A stretch of 64,000 bases of DNA, from contig NZ_JACVOS010000001.1 in the NCBI RefSeq assembly GCF_018882335.1, positions 124,001-188,000 of the forward strand, in the 5' to 3' direction. Under the pieces are notes generated by a model, which had not been told where the DNA came from, did not search any database, and saw only the letters and a list, made by a program, of their open reading frames with translations. Every line of letters starts with the position of its first letter. The stretch's first letter is position 1. The DNA comes from Polynucleobacter sp. AM-25C3. GTDB taxonomy: Bacteria > Pseudomonadota > Gammaproteobacteria > Burkholderiales > Burkholderiaceae. The translations under genes and the position numbers were made by a program. This document shows, piece by piece, positions 26,311 to 35,165 of the stretch.

Positions 26311-26802
26311 CTAGTTAGTGCGAATCTTGCCCAAAAGGGTTGTTGTAGAACGCTCATATAAAAATGGGATGGCGATTGCTTTACCACCCCAAGTCTTCAC
26401 CAAGCGAGTCTCTTCCAAGGTATCGATTTCATAGTCTCCGCCCTTGACGTAGATATCCGGACGAATTTTAGCTATGAGATTTACTGGGGTTTGCTCAGTA
26501 AATAACACGGCCATATCTACGCTTGCAAGAGCTGCCAATAAAGCTTGGCGGTCAGCCTCGGTATTAATGGGCCTGTCATCACCCTTACCCAACATCTTCA
26601 CGGAGGCATCTGAGTTGACCCCCACCACAAGACTAGCCCCTAACTCGCGAGCTTGAGCTAAATAACTGGCATGTCCGCGATGCAGAATATCAAAGACGCC
26701 ATTAGTAAAGACCAGCGGCCTTGGAAGCGCAGCAATGCGGGCCTCCAAATCTGCTGGCGCACAGACTTTGGACTCAAAAGAAGGTAAAGGTAAGGAGCTC
26801 AT
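26311..26802 (-). CDS. rfaE2: D-glycero-beta-D-manno-heptose 1-phosphate adenylyltransferase
   Basis: Stand-alone nucleotidyltransferase domain equivalent to the C-terminal part of E. coli HldE. It activates heptose phosphate for the lipopolysaccharide core. The 163 residues contain the nucleotide-binding FTNGVFDILHRGHASYL with its HxGH motif, VVGVNSDASVK, and ERSTTTLLGKI. The kinase half is not nearby, as expected for separate HldA and HldC enzymes in this class. Confidence 0.93.
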   Translation of the reverse strand: MSSLPLPSFESKVCAPADLEARIAALPRPLVFTNGVFDILHRGHASYLAQARELGASLVVGVNSDASVKMLGKGDDRPINTEADRQALLAALASVDMAVLFTEQTPVNLIAKIRPDIYVKGGDYEIDTLEETRLVKTWGGKAIAIPFLYERSTTTLLGKIRTN

Positions 26803-26892
26803 AACGCCATATTAATGGCATTGAGACAGGTCCAACGATATTTGCCAGAATGTCTTAGACTTGGACATCCCCGCTCAAGCAAAAGGCTTTAG

Positions 26893-27471
26893 ATGATTCG
26901 CAATATGACAAAGCACTTATTAGCACTGCTTTTGCTAGTTCCAGCAATGCAATTCGTTGCTGCAGCTCAGCCAGTGTCGCCTAGTTGTAGCCCTCTCCTA
27001 TCCCACACCTTCCCAAGATTGCAGGATGAGGCGCCTCAAAATCTATGCCAATATCAAGGGAAAGTTGTTTTGGCAGTTAATACAGCCAGTTTTTGTGGCT
27101 TTACTAGTCAATATGAAGGCCTTGAGAAACTGTATGCCAAATATAAAGATCGTGGCTTAGTTGTACTGGGATTTCCATCAAATGATTTTGGACAGCAAGA
27201 ACCTGGGAGCAACAAAGAGATTGCTGACTTTTGTAAAAATACCTATGACGTGAAGTTTCCCATGTTTGCCAAGAGCTCAGTCAGCGGAAGTAATCCCAAC
27301 CCCTTATTTAAGATGTTGATTGCCAAAACTGGCACGACACCTAAATGGAATTTTTATAAATACCTCATTGATCGCAACGGTAATGTCATCGATGCCTTTG
27401 GCAGTATGACTAAACCAACCAGCAGCAGCCTAACCGGCGAGATAGAAAAACTTCTTGGAGAAAAAATTTAG
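26893..27471 (+). CDS. Glutathione peroxidase-like protein, exported
   Basis: A 192-residue thiol peroxidase of the glutathione peroxidase family. An N-terminal signal peptide (about residues 1-25) suggests a periplasmic location, so the physiological electron donor could differ from glutathione. The catalytic triad-like residues are Cys68 (VNTASFCGFTSQY), Gln101 or 102 (SNDFGQQEPG) and Trp152 (PKWNFYKYLID). AAAAGG-type ribosome binding sequence precedes the ATG. Its stop overlaps the next start by one base (TAGTG), so it leads the fatty-acid modification operon. Confidence 0.93.
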   Translation: MIRNMTKHLLALLLLVPAMQFVAAAQPVSPSCSPLLSHTFPRLQDEAPQNLCQYQGKVVLAVNTASFCGFTSQYEGLEKLYAKYKDRGLVVLGFPSNDFGQQEPGSNKEIADFCKNTYDVKFPMFAKSSVSGSNPNPLFKMLIAKTGTTPKWNFYKYLIDRNGNVIDAFGSMTKPTSSSLTGEIEKLLGEKI

Positions 27472-28859
27472 TGGGTAAGAGAAAAGTTGCCATCGTTGGC
27501 GCCGGCATTTCTGGATTAGGGTGTGCCTATGCATTAAGACAGCACCCCGATTTAGATATCACGATATTCGAAGGTGGGAATCATATTGGCGGTCATAGTA
27601 ATACTGTGGACCTTTCATTAGAAACGCCTCAAGGCAAGATTACTCATGGAGTGGATACTGGATTTTTAGTATTTAATCGTAAGACTTATCCTCGTTTGCT
27701 TCGTCTATTTGAGGAGATCAAGGTTCCGATTGCGCCATCCGAGATGTCATTTTCGGTATCGATTGATGCCAGCGGAAAAACTGGACGAACAAAAAAAATA
27801 GAATGGGCTGGTAACGATCTCAATTCTTTTTTTGGACAAAGATCTAATCTGCTCTCGCTATCATTTTGGAGAATGGCTTATGACATCTTGCGCTTTAATC
27901 GCCTAGCTACTCAATTGGCCGAAGAACAAATCACTGCCAAACTTGAATACTCTGAGCCAGATGAACGCATTAAAGACTTTCTAGATCGCAATCGATTCAG
28001 CACGAGTTTTAGAGAAAACTATTTCTTGCCGATGATTGGGGCAATCTGGTCATGCTCCGTCGAGCAGATGCTGGAATTTCCCATTCAGACTATGGTGCGC
28101 TTCTGTCACAACCACGGCCTTTTGCAAATTCAGAATCGCCCCCAATGGCTCACTGTAAAAGGCGGATCACGAGAGTATATAAAGCTGCTGGTGGCGGCCC
28201 TAGAAAAACATGGGGTTCAAGTTTTGCGTGAATCTGTTTCCCGCATCAATGCGAGTCAAACCAAAAACTCTCCAGTTGAAGTCATTACATCCTCTGGGTC
28301 GCACTGGTTTGATGAAGTCGTGATGGCTTGCCATAGCGATCAGACTTTAGAGTTGGTTCACGGTATCACACAAGACACTCGGAATATTTTGGCATCGATT
28401 CCATACCAGAAGAACCGAGCTATCCTGCATACCGATACGAACTTCTTGCCTGAAAATGAACGTTGCTGGGCGGCCTGGAACTACACAGCGAAGTCTGGAA
28501 CATCACCAAGCGCACAACAGCATGTGAGCGTGAATTATTTAATCAATCGCCTCCAGCCCTTGCCTCAAGCGCTTGAGAGCACTCAGATCATTGTGAGCTT
28601 AAATCCGCTTACTGATCCGAATCCTCAGCTAGTGCACGAAGAAATTCATTACTCTCACCCCGTATTTGATATGCGTGCTATTCAGGCACAAAAAGAGATG
28701 CCTTTGATTCAGGGCAACTCCTCTATTTGGTATTGCGGTGCATGGACCGGGTTTGGCTTTCATGAGGATGGCCTACGCTCAGGTGAGTTGGTAGCAAAAG
28801 ATCTTATGGAAAGCATTCCTCATCGCAGTTCATCAAACTCGACCCAAGACGTTCAATAA
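27471..28859 (+). CDS. FAD-dependent amine-oxidase-like oxidoreductase
   Basis: A 462-residue flavoprotein with an N-terminal Rossmann dinucleotide motif (VAIVGAGISGLGCAYAL, then FEGGNHIGGHSNTV). The middle has FLVFNRKTYPRLLRLFEE, and the C-terminus closes the FAD site with WYCGAWTGFGFHEDGLRSG. The start is GTG at 27471, sharing a base with the previous stop. Proteins of this type occur beside DUF1365 and CFA-synthase-like genes, where some are reported as fatty-acyl desaturases in furan fatty-acid synthesis. That role is inferred here from context. Confidence 0.9.
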   Translation: MGKRKVAIVGAGISGLGCAYALRQHPDLDITIFEGGNHIGGHSNTVDLSLETPQGKITHGVDTGFLVFNRKTYPRLLRLFEEIKVPIAPSEMSFSVSIDASGKTGRTKKIEWAGNDLNSFFGQRSNLLSLSFWRMAYDILRFNRLATQLAEEQITAKLEYSEPDERIKDFLDRNRFSTSFRENYFLPMIGAIWSCSVEQMLEFPIQTMVRFCHNHGLLQIQNRPQWLTVKGGSREYIKLLVAALEKHGVQVLRESVSRINASQTKNSPVEVITSSGSHWFDEVVMACHSDQTLELVHGITQDTRNILASIPYQKNRAILHTDTNFLPENERCWAAWNYTAKSGTSPSAQQHVSVNYLINRLQPLPQALESTQIIVSLNPLTDPNPQLVHEEIHYSHPVFDMRAIQAQKEMPLIQGNSSIWYCGAWTGFGFHEDGLRSGELVAKDLMESIPHRSSSNSTQDVQ

Positions 28860-29645
28860 ATGAACTTAGCAACGATTAATTTTGGGGCGGTAAAGCATCG
28901 ACGTTTTCGTCCCGCGAAAAATGCGTTTGGTTATGGTGTATTTACTTTATCCATTCCAATGCGTGCACGCAAGGCAGATAAAGCCTTGTTGAGCAAGCAT
29001 GGCCTAAGAGATAGTCAGTTCGGACTTTTTTCATTCTTTGATCAAGATCATGGAATGGGCAATGGGGATAGTCTCTCTTGGATAGAAAAGATTCTTGAAG
29101 AAAACCACATTAACCTGGTTGATGGTGAAATTTGGCTACAAACATTTCCACGGGTGCTCGGCTATGTCTTTAATCCCGTCAGCTTCTGGATCTGCACCCG
29201 ACTTGATGGGCAAGTTCAAGCAGTATTAGCCGAAGTGAATAACACCTTTGGTGAACGGCACTGCTATCTACTGCATCATGATTCCGGTGAACCACTAAAA
29301 TCTGGTGTGACCCTCGTTAGCAAGAAAGTCTTTCATGTGTCGCCTTTCTGTGATGTACGCGGGGAATATCACTTCCGCTTTTTGTTTCCCCAAGACAGCA
29401 ACTCAAAAAGAAATATTGTCTGCCGTATTGAGCTCCACGAAGATGGCGCCCCACTGATTAACACCAGCATTAGTGGCTTAGCTGAACCTTTAAGCAAAAG
29501 CGCTCTCTACCTTGCTTTTCTACGCTATCCTTTGATGAGCCTGGGCGTCATTGGCCGCATTCATTGGCAAGCATTGAAATTATGGCTAAAAGGTGTACCC
29601 TTTTATTCGAAACCTAAACCACCAGAACTTGAAATTACTCGATGA
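28860..29645 (+). CDS. DUF1365 protein
   Basis: A 261-residue protein of the DUF1365 family. Diagnostic segments are the N-terminal NFGAVKHRRFRPAKNAFGYGVF (described by position), FPRVLGYVFNPVSFWIC and EVNNTFGERHCYLL. It has no clear signal peptide. It starts immediately after the oxidoreductase stop and overlaps the methyltransferase gene by 4 bases. The biochemical role is unknown; its fixed association with CFA-synthase-like enzymes points to lipid modification. Confidence 0.92.
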   Translation: MNLATINFGAVKHRRFRPAKNAFGYGVFTLSIPMRARKADKALLSKHGLRDSQFGLFSFFDQDHGMGNGDSLSWIEKILEENHINLVDGEIWLQTFPRVLGYVFNPVSFWICTRLDGQVQAVLAEVNNTFGERHCYLLHHDSGEPLKSGVTLVSKKVFHVSPFCDVRGEYHFRFLFPQDSNSKRNIVCRIELHEDGAPLINTSISGLAEPLSKSALYLAFLRYPLMSLGVIGRIHWQALKLWLKGVPFYSKPKPPELEITR

Positions 29646-30937
29646 ATCGCCCCGGTCAATCATTGCTATCGCGCCTAATATTTTCTCTTCCAAAGAAGCG
29701 AGAATCTAAACGACAGCAACATCGTGCAAGCACAGAAGCATTATTAGGTCTTCTAGCTCAATTGCGCAGTGGGTATCTTGTGCTCACCTTGCCCAATCAG
29801 GAAATTAAAGAGTTTGGCAATCGCACCGATCCACTCCATGCAGAAATCCAAGTCTTAAACTGGTCAGTCTTTAGGCAGGTCCTTTCGCATGGTGATATTG
29901 GCTTTGCTGAGAGTTATATTCGTGGTGAATGGAATACACCTGATCTCAAAGCCGTTCTCGAGCTTGCAATTCGAAATCGCACCATCCTAGACAGAGCAAT
30001 CTATGGGAGTTGGCTAGGTTCTTTGGCCTACCGCCTAAGGCACTGGTTTAGAGATAACTCAAAATCTGGTAGCCGCAAAAATATTCATGCGCATTACGAC
30101 TTAGGCAATTCCTTTTACAGACTTTGGCTTGATCCCACCATGAGTTATTCCAGCGCATGGTTCTCTGAGGGTGATAAGCAATCACTTGCCGATGCGCAAC
30201 GCGCCAAAATCCAGCGCATTCTTCAATCTATGAATGCCAAGGCCAGTGATGAAATCCTAGAGATAGGCTGCGGCTGGGGTGGCTTTATGGAAGAAGCCCT
30301 GAGAAATGGCAATCAAATCACTGGCCTCACTTTATCGACAGAACAAAAAGGGTTTGCAGAGTCCAGACTCCAAATGGTCTCTGCGGAAGTTGGCAATAGA
30401 AATAAATTTGAAGTTCGTCTTCAAGACTATCGGGACTGTGCGGAACAGTTTGATGGCATCGCTTCGATTGAAATGTTTGAGGCCGTTGGTGAAAACCATT
30501 GGGGTGAATATTTTCAAACGATTGCCAAACGACTCAAAGCGGGCGGCAGGGCTTGCATTCAAACTATTGTCATCGCAGAGGATCTATTTGATCGCTATCG
30601 CCATAGCACTGACTTTATTCAGCAGTATGTTTTTCCGGGGGGCATGCTTCCCTCGCCCTCTAAATTTAAGGCTGCTGCGGCAAGCGCAGGGTTGGAGGTG
30701 GAGTCAGAGTTTGCCTTTGGTGCCGACTATGCAAAAACCTTATGCCTCTGGCGTGATAGCTTTAATCACAAAATTGAAGAAATTTATCACCTTGGCTTCG
30801 ATGAGGCCTTTGTTCGTCTCTGGAATTTCTATTTGATGTATTGCGCTGCTGGATTCTCAGAAAAGAATATTGATGTCGTTCAGTACACCTTAAGACATCA
30901 AAGCACCCATTCTTCTGGAGATGCGCTGACACCATGA
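29642..30937 (+). CDS. CFA-synthase-like S-adenosylmethionine fatty-acyl methyltransferase
   Basis: A 431-residue member of the cyclopropane-fatty-acid synthase superfamily acting on double bonds of membrane phospholipids. Motifs: AHYDLGNSFYRLWLD (150-164), SAM motif EIGCGWGG (207-214), IEMFEAVGENHWGEYF, FGADYAKTLCLW. Against the bicarbonate-site residues of E. coli Cfa as I recall them, Glu280, Ile309 and Tyr363 are kept. The Cys (in YSCA) is Ser171 and the His is Gln307. The product may therefore be a methylated or methylene fatty acid rather than a cyclopropane. Confidence 0.9.
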   Translation: MNRPGQSLLSRLIFSLPKKRESKRQQHRASTEALLGLLAQLRSGYLVLTLPNQEIKEFGNRTDPLHAEIQVLNWSVFRQVLSHGDIGFAESYIRGEWNTPDLKAVLELAIRNRTILDRAIYGSWLGSLAYRLRHWFRDNSKSGSRKNIHAHYDLGNSFYRLWLDPTMSYSSAWFSEGDKQSLADAQRAKIQRILQSMNAKASDEILEIGCGWGGFMEEALRNGNQITGLTLSTEQKGFAESRLQMVSAEVGNRNKFEVRLQDYRDCAEQFDGIASIEMFEAVGENHWGEYFQTIAKRLKAGGRACIQTIVIAEDLFDRYRHSTDFIQQYVFPGGMLPSPSKFKAAAASAGLEVESEFAFGADYAKTLCLWRDSFNHKIEEIYHLGFDEAFVRLWNFYLMYCAAGFSEKNIDVVQYTLRHQSTHSSGDALTP

Positions 30938-31710
30938 AACAAAAAGGGGTTGAAGATTTTGCTAGTAAGCGCGTTTGGGTTATTGGGGCTTCCAGCGGGA
31001 TCGGTGAAGCCTGCACCATTGCTTTAATAAAAGCGGGCGCAAAAGTAGCCCTCTCCAGTCGTCGTGCTGAGCGGCTAAATGCGCTTGCGCAAGCTGGAGA
31101 TCAAGAGCAAACCTTAGTTCTTCCTTTAGATGTTACCCATCAAGAGCAACTGGCAGATGCTCACCAAAGCATCCTGGCAACCTGGGGTGGTCTGGATTTA
31201 CTGCTCTTTGTCTCAGGCATCTATACCCCTTTGAGAGCGGACAACTTTGACTTTGATGTTGCGCAGAAAACGATTGATGCTAATTTACTTGGGCCTATGC
31301 GGGCGGTTGCAGTTGTCTTACCTGAAATGCTCAAGAGTCACGCCGGCCATATTGCGATTGTGGGTAGCGTAGCTGGATATAGCGGACTCCCAAAAGCCCT
31401 AGCCTACGGACCTAGCAAAGCAGGGATTATTAATTTCTGCGAGATCCTCTATTACGACTTACTGCCGCAGGGCGTGAGCGTCCACATGATCTCTCCAGGA
31501 TTTGTGGCTACTGAAGCTACCGCACAAAATGATTTTGAGATGCCAGCCCTTATCACTCCCGATGAAGCTGCAAGAGAAATTCTGAAAGGTATTCAGGCTG
31601 GGGTGTTTGATATTCACTTCCCTAAGCGGTTTTCAGGATTCTTAAAGTTTCTCAGAATCCTGCCCTACCCACTGTACTTTTGGATCCTACGACGCTTCGT
31701 AAAAATCTAA
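30934..31710 (+). CDS. Short-chain dehydrogenase/reductase
   Basis: A 258-residue SDR with the cofactor loop VIGASSGIGEACTIAL (16-31), the SSRRAERL segment suggesting NADP, and the catalytic Ser145, Tyr158 and Lys162 (YGPSKAG). A hydrophobic C-terminus (FLRILPYPLYFWILRRFVK) may associate with the membrane. It overlaps the methyltransferase gene by 4 bases and ends the operon, 10 bases from the convergent dsbA. The substrate is unknown but is likely linked to the same lipid pathway. Confidence 0.9.
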   Translation: MKQKGVEDFASKRVWVIGASSGIGEACTIALIKAGAKVALSSRRAERLNALAQAGDQEQTLVLPLDVTHQEQLADAHQSILATWGGLDLLLFVSGIYTPLRADNFDFDVAQKTIDANLLGPMRAVAVVLPEMLKSHAGHIAIVGSVAGYSGLPKALAYGPSKAGIINFCEILYYDLLPQGVSVHMISPGFVATEATAQNDFEMPALITPDEAAREILKGIQAGVFDIHFPKRFSGFLKFLRILPYPLYFWILRRFVKI

Positions 31711-31720
31711 AGCCAGTAAA

Positions 31721-32377
31721 TTATTTAAATTTATCCTTACGGATTTTTTGCTCTAAATAATCCATCACTGCAATTGCCTTGGCTTTTGTGCCAGCAATGG
31801 ATGGTGAAGTGACATAGCGTCCTTGCATCACAATGGTTGGTACACCATCAATACGATAGGTCTCAGCCATCTGCCTTGCAGCACGCGCCTTTGAAATCAC
31901 CGCAAAAGAACGATAGGTCGCCAAGAAAGTATTGCGATCGATTCCCTGCGATGCAACCCAGTCAGCAATTTCATTCTCAGTCATGAGACGCTTATTCTCT
32001 TTGTGCATGGCGTACATGACTTTTTCATTCATCGCGTCGCCCTTACCCATTGCTTCCAAGGCATAGAACAGCTGACTATGTGGCATAAAGTCATCGCGGA
32101 AAGCTACCGGCACTCTGCGAAACACGACATCTTTAGGCTGGCGCTTTACCCATGCGCTTAACTCTGGCTCAAAGTCATAGCAATGCGGGCAGCCATACCA
32201 AAAGAACTCGATGACCTCAACCTTTCCTTTAGCCTCAACAGGCTGAACCACGGGAAGAATACGGTAGTCAAATCCTTCTTCAATTTTTGGACTTTGAGCA
32301 CTTGCAATGCCTGAAATAGAAATAGCGGCACATAAGGCTGCTACAGAAAATAAAGTTCGTTTAGATAATGAAATCAT
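31721..32377 (-). CDS. dsbA: Thiol:disulfide interchange protein DsbA/DsbL type
   Basis: Periplasmic disulfide oxidase. It has a signal peptide (residues 1-27, ending ASAQ), and the thioredoxin-type active site CPHC at residues 63-66 (FFWYGCPHCYDFEPEL). The helical insert and cis-proline loop (RIDGVPTIVMQG) are present. Length 218 is normal. It overlaps the SPOR-domain gene by 4 bases. No dsbB is visible nearby. Confidence 0.94.
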   Translation of the reverse strand: MISLSKRTLFSVAALCAAISISGIASAQSPKIEEGFDYRILPVVQPVEAKGKVEVIEFFWYGCPHCYDFEPELSAWVKRQPKDVVFRRVPVAFRDDFMPHSQLFYALEAMGKGDAMNEKVMYAMHKENKRLMTENEIADWVASQGIDRNTFLATYRSFAVISKARAARQMAETYRIDGVPTIVMQGRYVTSPSIAGTKAKAIAVMDYLEQKIRKDKFK

Positions 32378-32988
32378 GGTTTGCTAGATTTAATAACGCT
32401 CGGTTTAATTCCCATGCCATTGAGCTTATCTCGCACGGGGTTACTTTCTTCAACGCTATTGTAGGGGCCAACACGAACGCGCCATAGTGTGTTGCCTTCA
32501 CTGCTAATCTCACTTAATTGTGACTGAATTCCTTGAATCGCCAAATTGGCCTTTTGCGCATCCGCATCAGCACGTTTATTAAAGGCGCCTACTTGCAAGA
32601 AATAAATTGCATCTGATTTAGCGGCGGGGACTGCGGTCACATCTACAGGCTTCTTGCCGTTAGCCAGATCGCCAATGGGATCAGCACCGGCTGCAGGTGC
32701 AGAAGATTTCCCTTGCAATGGCTTATTGAGATCAAGTGGCTCTGCAGGAGCGGCTGCCTCACCATCCGCTGGGGCAGGTGCAGATTTAATCGTCAAAGGC
32801 AAATTAGGGGCTCTTACTCCAGGACGCTCTTGAGGCGTGTTCTTGGAGAGATAAAAGGCAATCACAAAAGCAACGCCCAAGCCAACTCCGAGCCCCAAGA
32901 TGAAGCCAAGAATAGTGCCGCCATATTCTGGACTTGAGGCCTTTGTTTGTTTGGTGAAGCTGGTGTGTTGATTCGTTTTTTTCATCAT
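32374..32988 (-). CDS. SPOR-domain membrane protein
   Basis: Starting at ATG 32988 (MMKKTNQHTSFTKQ, preceded by GGGGA), the product is about 204 residues. One membrane helix (about 25-48, ILGFILGLGVGLGVAF) precedes a Pro/Ala-rich periplasmic linker. The C-terminal SPOR domain (AIYFLQVGAFNKRADADAQK to PSVIKS) binds denuded septal peptidoglycan. It resembles FtsN-like division proteins. It lies 49 bases after argS and couples to dsbA. Confidence 0.88.
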   Translation of the reverse strand: MMKKTNQHTSFTKQTKASSPEYGGTILGFILGLGVGLGVAFVIAFYLSKNTPQERPGVRAPNLPLTIKSAPAPADGEAAAPAEPLDLNKPLQGKSSAPAAGADPIGDLANGKKPVDVTAVPAAKSDAIYFLQVGAFNKRADADAQKANLAIQGIQSQLSEISSEGNTLWRVRVGPYNSVEESNPVRDKLNGMGIKPSVIKSSKP

Positions 32989-33037
32989 GTCCCCATTCTT
33001 CTTTTGTACCTCTTCAGCGCTAGCAAGCACCTACAGC

Positions 33038-34783
33038 TTACATCTTAGCGGGTGCAGAAACACCCAATACTTTTAAACCATTTTCAAGCACTTGGCGAGT
33101 TGCCGAGAGCAATGCAAGACGAGCTAACTTCAGCGCAGCATCATCCACTAAAACGCGATCCGCGTTATAGAAGGTGTGGAAATCACCCGCCAAATCGCGC
33201 AGGTAAAAAGCTAAGGCGTGTGGCGCTAAGTCTGCAGCCGCATCAGTCAGCATTTCTGGATATTCAGCTAAACGACGCAGCAAATGATCTGAGGCTTTAC
33301 TTTGCAATAAAGAAAGGTCAGCGTCCTTGAGGTCGGCTACCTGGCCACCCCATTGAGTCAAGATGGAACAGATGCGTGCATGGGCATATTGCACATAGAA
33401 CACGGGGTTCTCATCATTTTGTTGCAAGGCCAAATCAATATCAAAGACAAATTCAGTATCGGCTTTGCGTGAGATTAAGAAGAAACGCACAGCATCACGT
33501 CCACGCTGTAATGCAAACTCACGCTCATCGGCAGTCATCTCTGGAGTAACCCCACCAGACCACTCAACTAAGTCACGTACCGTCACGTAAGAGCCTGCAC
33601 GCTTGGAGATTTTGACTTCCACACCATGGCGCATCACTGTCACCATCTTATGCAGCACATAGTCAGGATAGGTTTTAGGAATATCCCAGCCACGCTTCTG
33701 CGCTACGCCCTGCAAGCCAGAACGAACACGGGCAATCGTGCCATGGTGGTCACTGCCTTGCACGTTGATCACTTTTTCAAAGCCACGATTCCACTTGCTG
33801 GTGTGATACGCCACATCGGGCACAAAGTAGGTAAAGCTGCCGTCGGACTTACGCATGACACGATCTTTATCATCGCCATCATCAGTCGTCTTAAGCCAAA
33901 GCGCGCCCTCAGATTCATAGGTCTTACCGATGCTTTGCAGCTCTTCAACAATTTTTGCAACACTGCCATCGGTATACAAGGAAGATTCTAGGTAATAGCA
34001 ATCAAACTTCACGCCAAAGGCTTTTAAATCAATGTCTTGCTCATTACGCAAATACGCTACGGCGAATTGACGAATAGCCTCAATCTTTTCTGCATCAGAT
34101 AAGTCATCTCGATAGCCGGGCGCCACCTTATAAGCACTTGCAATCTCAGCAATGTATTCACCGTTATAGGCACTCTCTGGCCAAGCGGCATCGCCTGGCT
34201 TGAGGCCATTTAAGCGAGCCTGAACGGAAAGCGCCAAATTGGCAATCTGTACACCGGCATCGTTGTAATAAAACTCGCGGTGGACTTTGATGCCTTGGGT
34301 TGCCAATAGGTTCGCCAAAGCATCCCCTAGCGCAGCTTGGCGACCATGGCCCACATGCAAAGGGCCAGTGGGGTTAGCCGAGACAAACTCAATCATGGCG
34401 CTTGATACTGGCGCAGCTTCTGGAGCCAATTGACCAAACTGAGATCCTGCTGTCAGCACCTCTTGAACCACAGCAGTTTTAGCGGCATTACTCAGACGGA
34501 AGTTAATAAATCCGGGACCAGCGATTTCGCAAGAGGCGATCAAACCGCTATAGCCTGGCTGTTTCTCTAAACGCTCAACGAGAGCTTGCGCCAATTCTCT
34601 TGGATTGAGTTTCCAAGCTTTGGAAAGCTGGAGAGCAATATTACAGGCGACATCCCCATGATCCACGGCCTTAGGACGCTCCAAACGGGGTTGATGAGCC
34701 TCACCCAAACCACGCTCCTGAGCCAAACCCTGCAGGGCCGAGCTGAGCATTTCAATTAAACGATTTTTATTAGTTAACAACAT
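33038..34783 (-). CDS. argS: Arginyl-tRNA synthetase
   Basis: Class I aminoacyl-tRNA synthetase of 581 residues. The HIGH-like motif is [18 protein letters not shown] in [13 protein letters not shown]. The KMSKS-like site has the variant [13 protein letters not shown]. The N-terminal Add1 domain and the C-terminal anticodon-binding domain ([12 protein letters not shown]) are complete. It leads the argS-SPOR-dsbA run and is divergent from the DUF1840 gene. Confidence 0.97.
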   Translation of the reverse strand: MLLTNKNRLIEMLSSALQGLAQERGLGEAHQPRLERPKAVDHGDVACNIALQLSKAWKLNPRELAQALVERLEKQPGYSGLIASCEIAGPGFINFRLSNAAKTAVVQEVLTAGSQFGQLAPEAAPVSSAMIEFVSANPTGPLHVGHGRQAALGDALANLLATQGIKVHREFYYNDAGVQIANLALSVQARLNGLKPGDAAWPESAYNGEYIAEIASAYKVAPGYRDDLSDAEKIEAIRQFAVAYLRNEQDIDLKAFGVKFDCYYLESSLYTDGSVAKIVEELQSIGKTYESEGALWLKTTDDGDDKDRVMRKSDGSFTYFVPDVAYHTSKWNRGFEKVINVQGSDHHGTIARVRSGLQGVAQKRGWDIPKTYPDYVLHKMVTVMRHGVEVKISKRAGSYVTVRDLVEWSGGVTPEMTADEREFALQRGRDAVRFFLISRKADTEFVFDIDLALQQNDENPVFYVQYAHARICSILTQWGGQVADLKDADLSLLQSKASDHLLRRLAEYPEMLTDAAADLAPHALAFYLRDLAGDFHTFYNADRVLVDDAALKLARLALLSATRQVLENGLKVLGVSAPAKM

Positions 34784-34818
34784 AGATAAGTGAGTTTATC
34801 AGGTGGTAAGCTATCGAA

Positions 34819-35136
34819 ATGATCTATCAATTTCGCTCCAAAGCGGGTCCAGACGTGATTATGTTGGCCGATCTCACCCAACGGATCTTTGATATTTTGG
34901 GTCGTCCATTGGAAGCCCGAGGGATTTTGACAGTTGAGCAATTGCCCCCCCTCATTACCGCCCTAGAAACCGCCATCCTGAGGGATCTTGAAGAGCGAGC
35001 CAAAAGCAATACAGCCGAACAAGAAAATACGGAAAAACCGAAGCTTGCCGACAGGCTGGGGCAGCGCGCTTACCCCTTCCTAGAACTCATGAAGCAGGCT
35101 AAAGCCAAAGATGAACCGGTGATGTGGGGCGTTTAA
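34819..35136 (+). CDS. DUF1840 protein
   Basis: A 105-residue soluble protein matching DUF1840 (MIYQFRSKAGPDVIMLADLTQR; C-terminal RAYPFLELMKQAKAKDEPVMWGV, of which the PVMWGV end is typical). The family is almost confined to betaproteobacteria. The function is unknown. It is divergent from argS with 35 bases between starts and convergent with metH. Confidence 0.9.
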   Translation: MIYQFRSKAGPDVIMLADLTQRIFDILGRPLEARGILTVEQLPPLITALETAILRDLEERAKSNTAEQENTEKPKLADRLGQRAYPFLELMKQAKAKDEPVMWGV

Positions 35137-35165
35137 ATGCTGCCCCAACCCACCCAAAATCAAAT

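Noticed and set aside
26803-26892. ECF/sigmaE-type promoter for the peroxidase-lipid operon
   Set aside because: I looked for a TGATCC-N18-TAAGTA type element and saw none; regulation remains open.
30306-30836. 176-codon open frame in another plus-strand frame inside the methyltransferase gene
   Set aside because: Composition is shadow-like and the methyltransferase motifs run unbroken through it.
33626-33991. 121-codon plus-strand frame opposite argS
   Set aside because: Antisense to conserved argS sequence; no domain or ribosome binding site.
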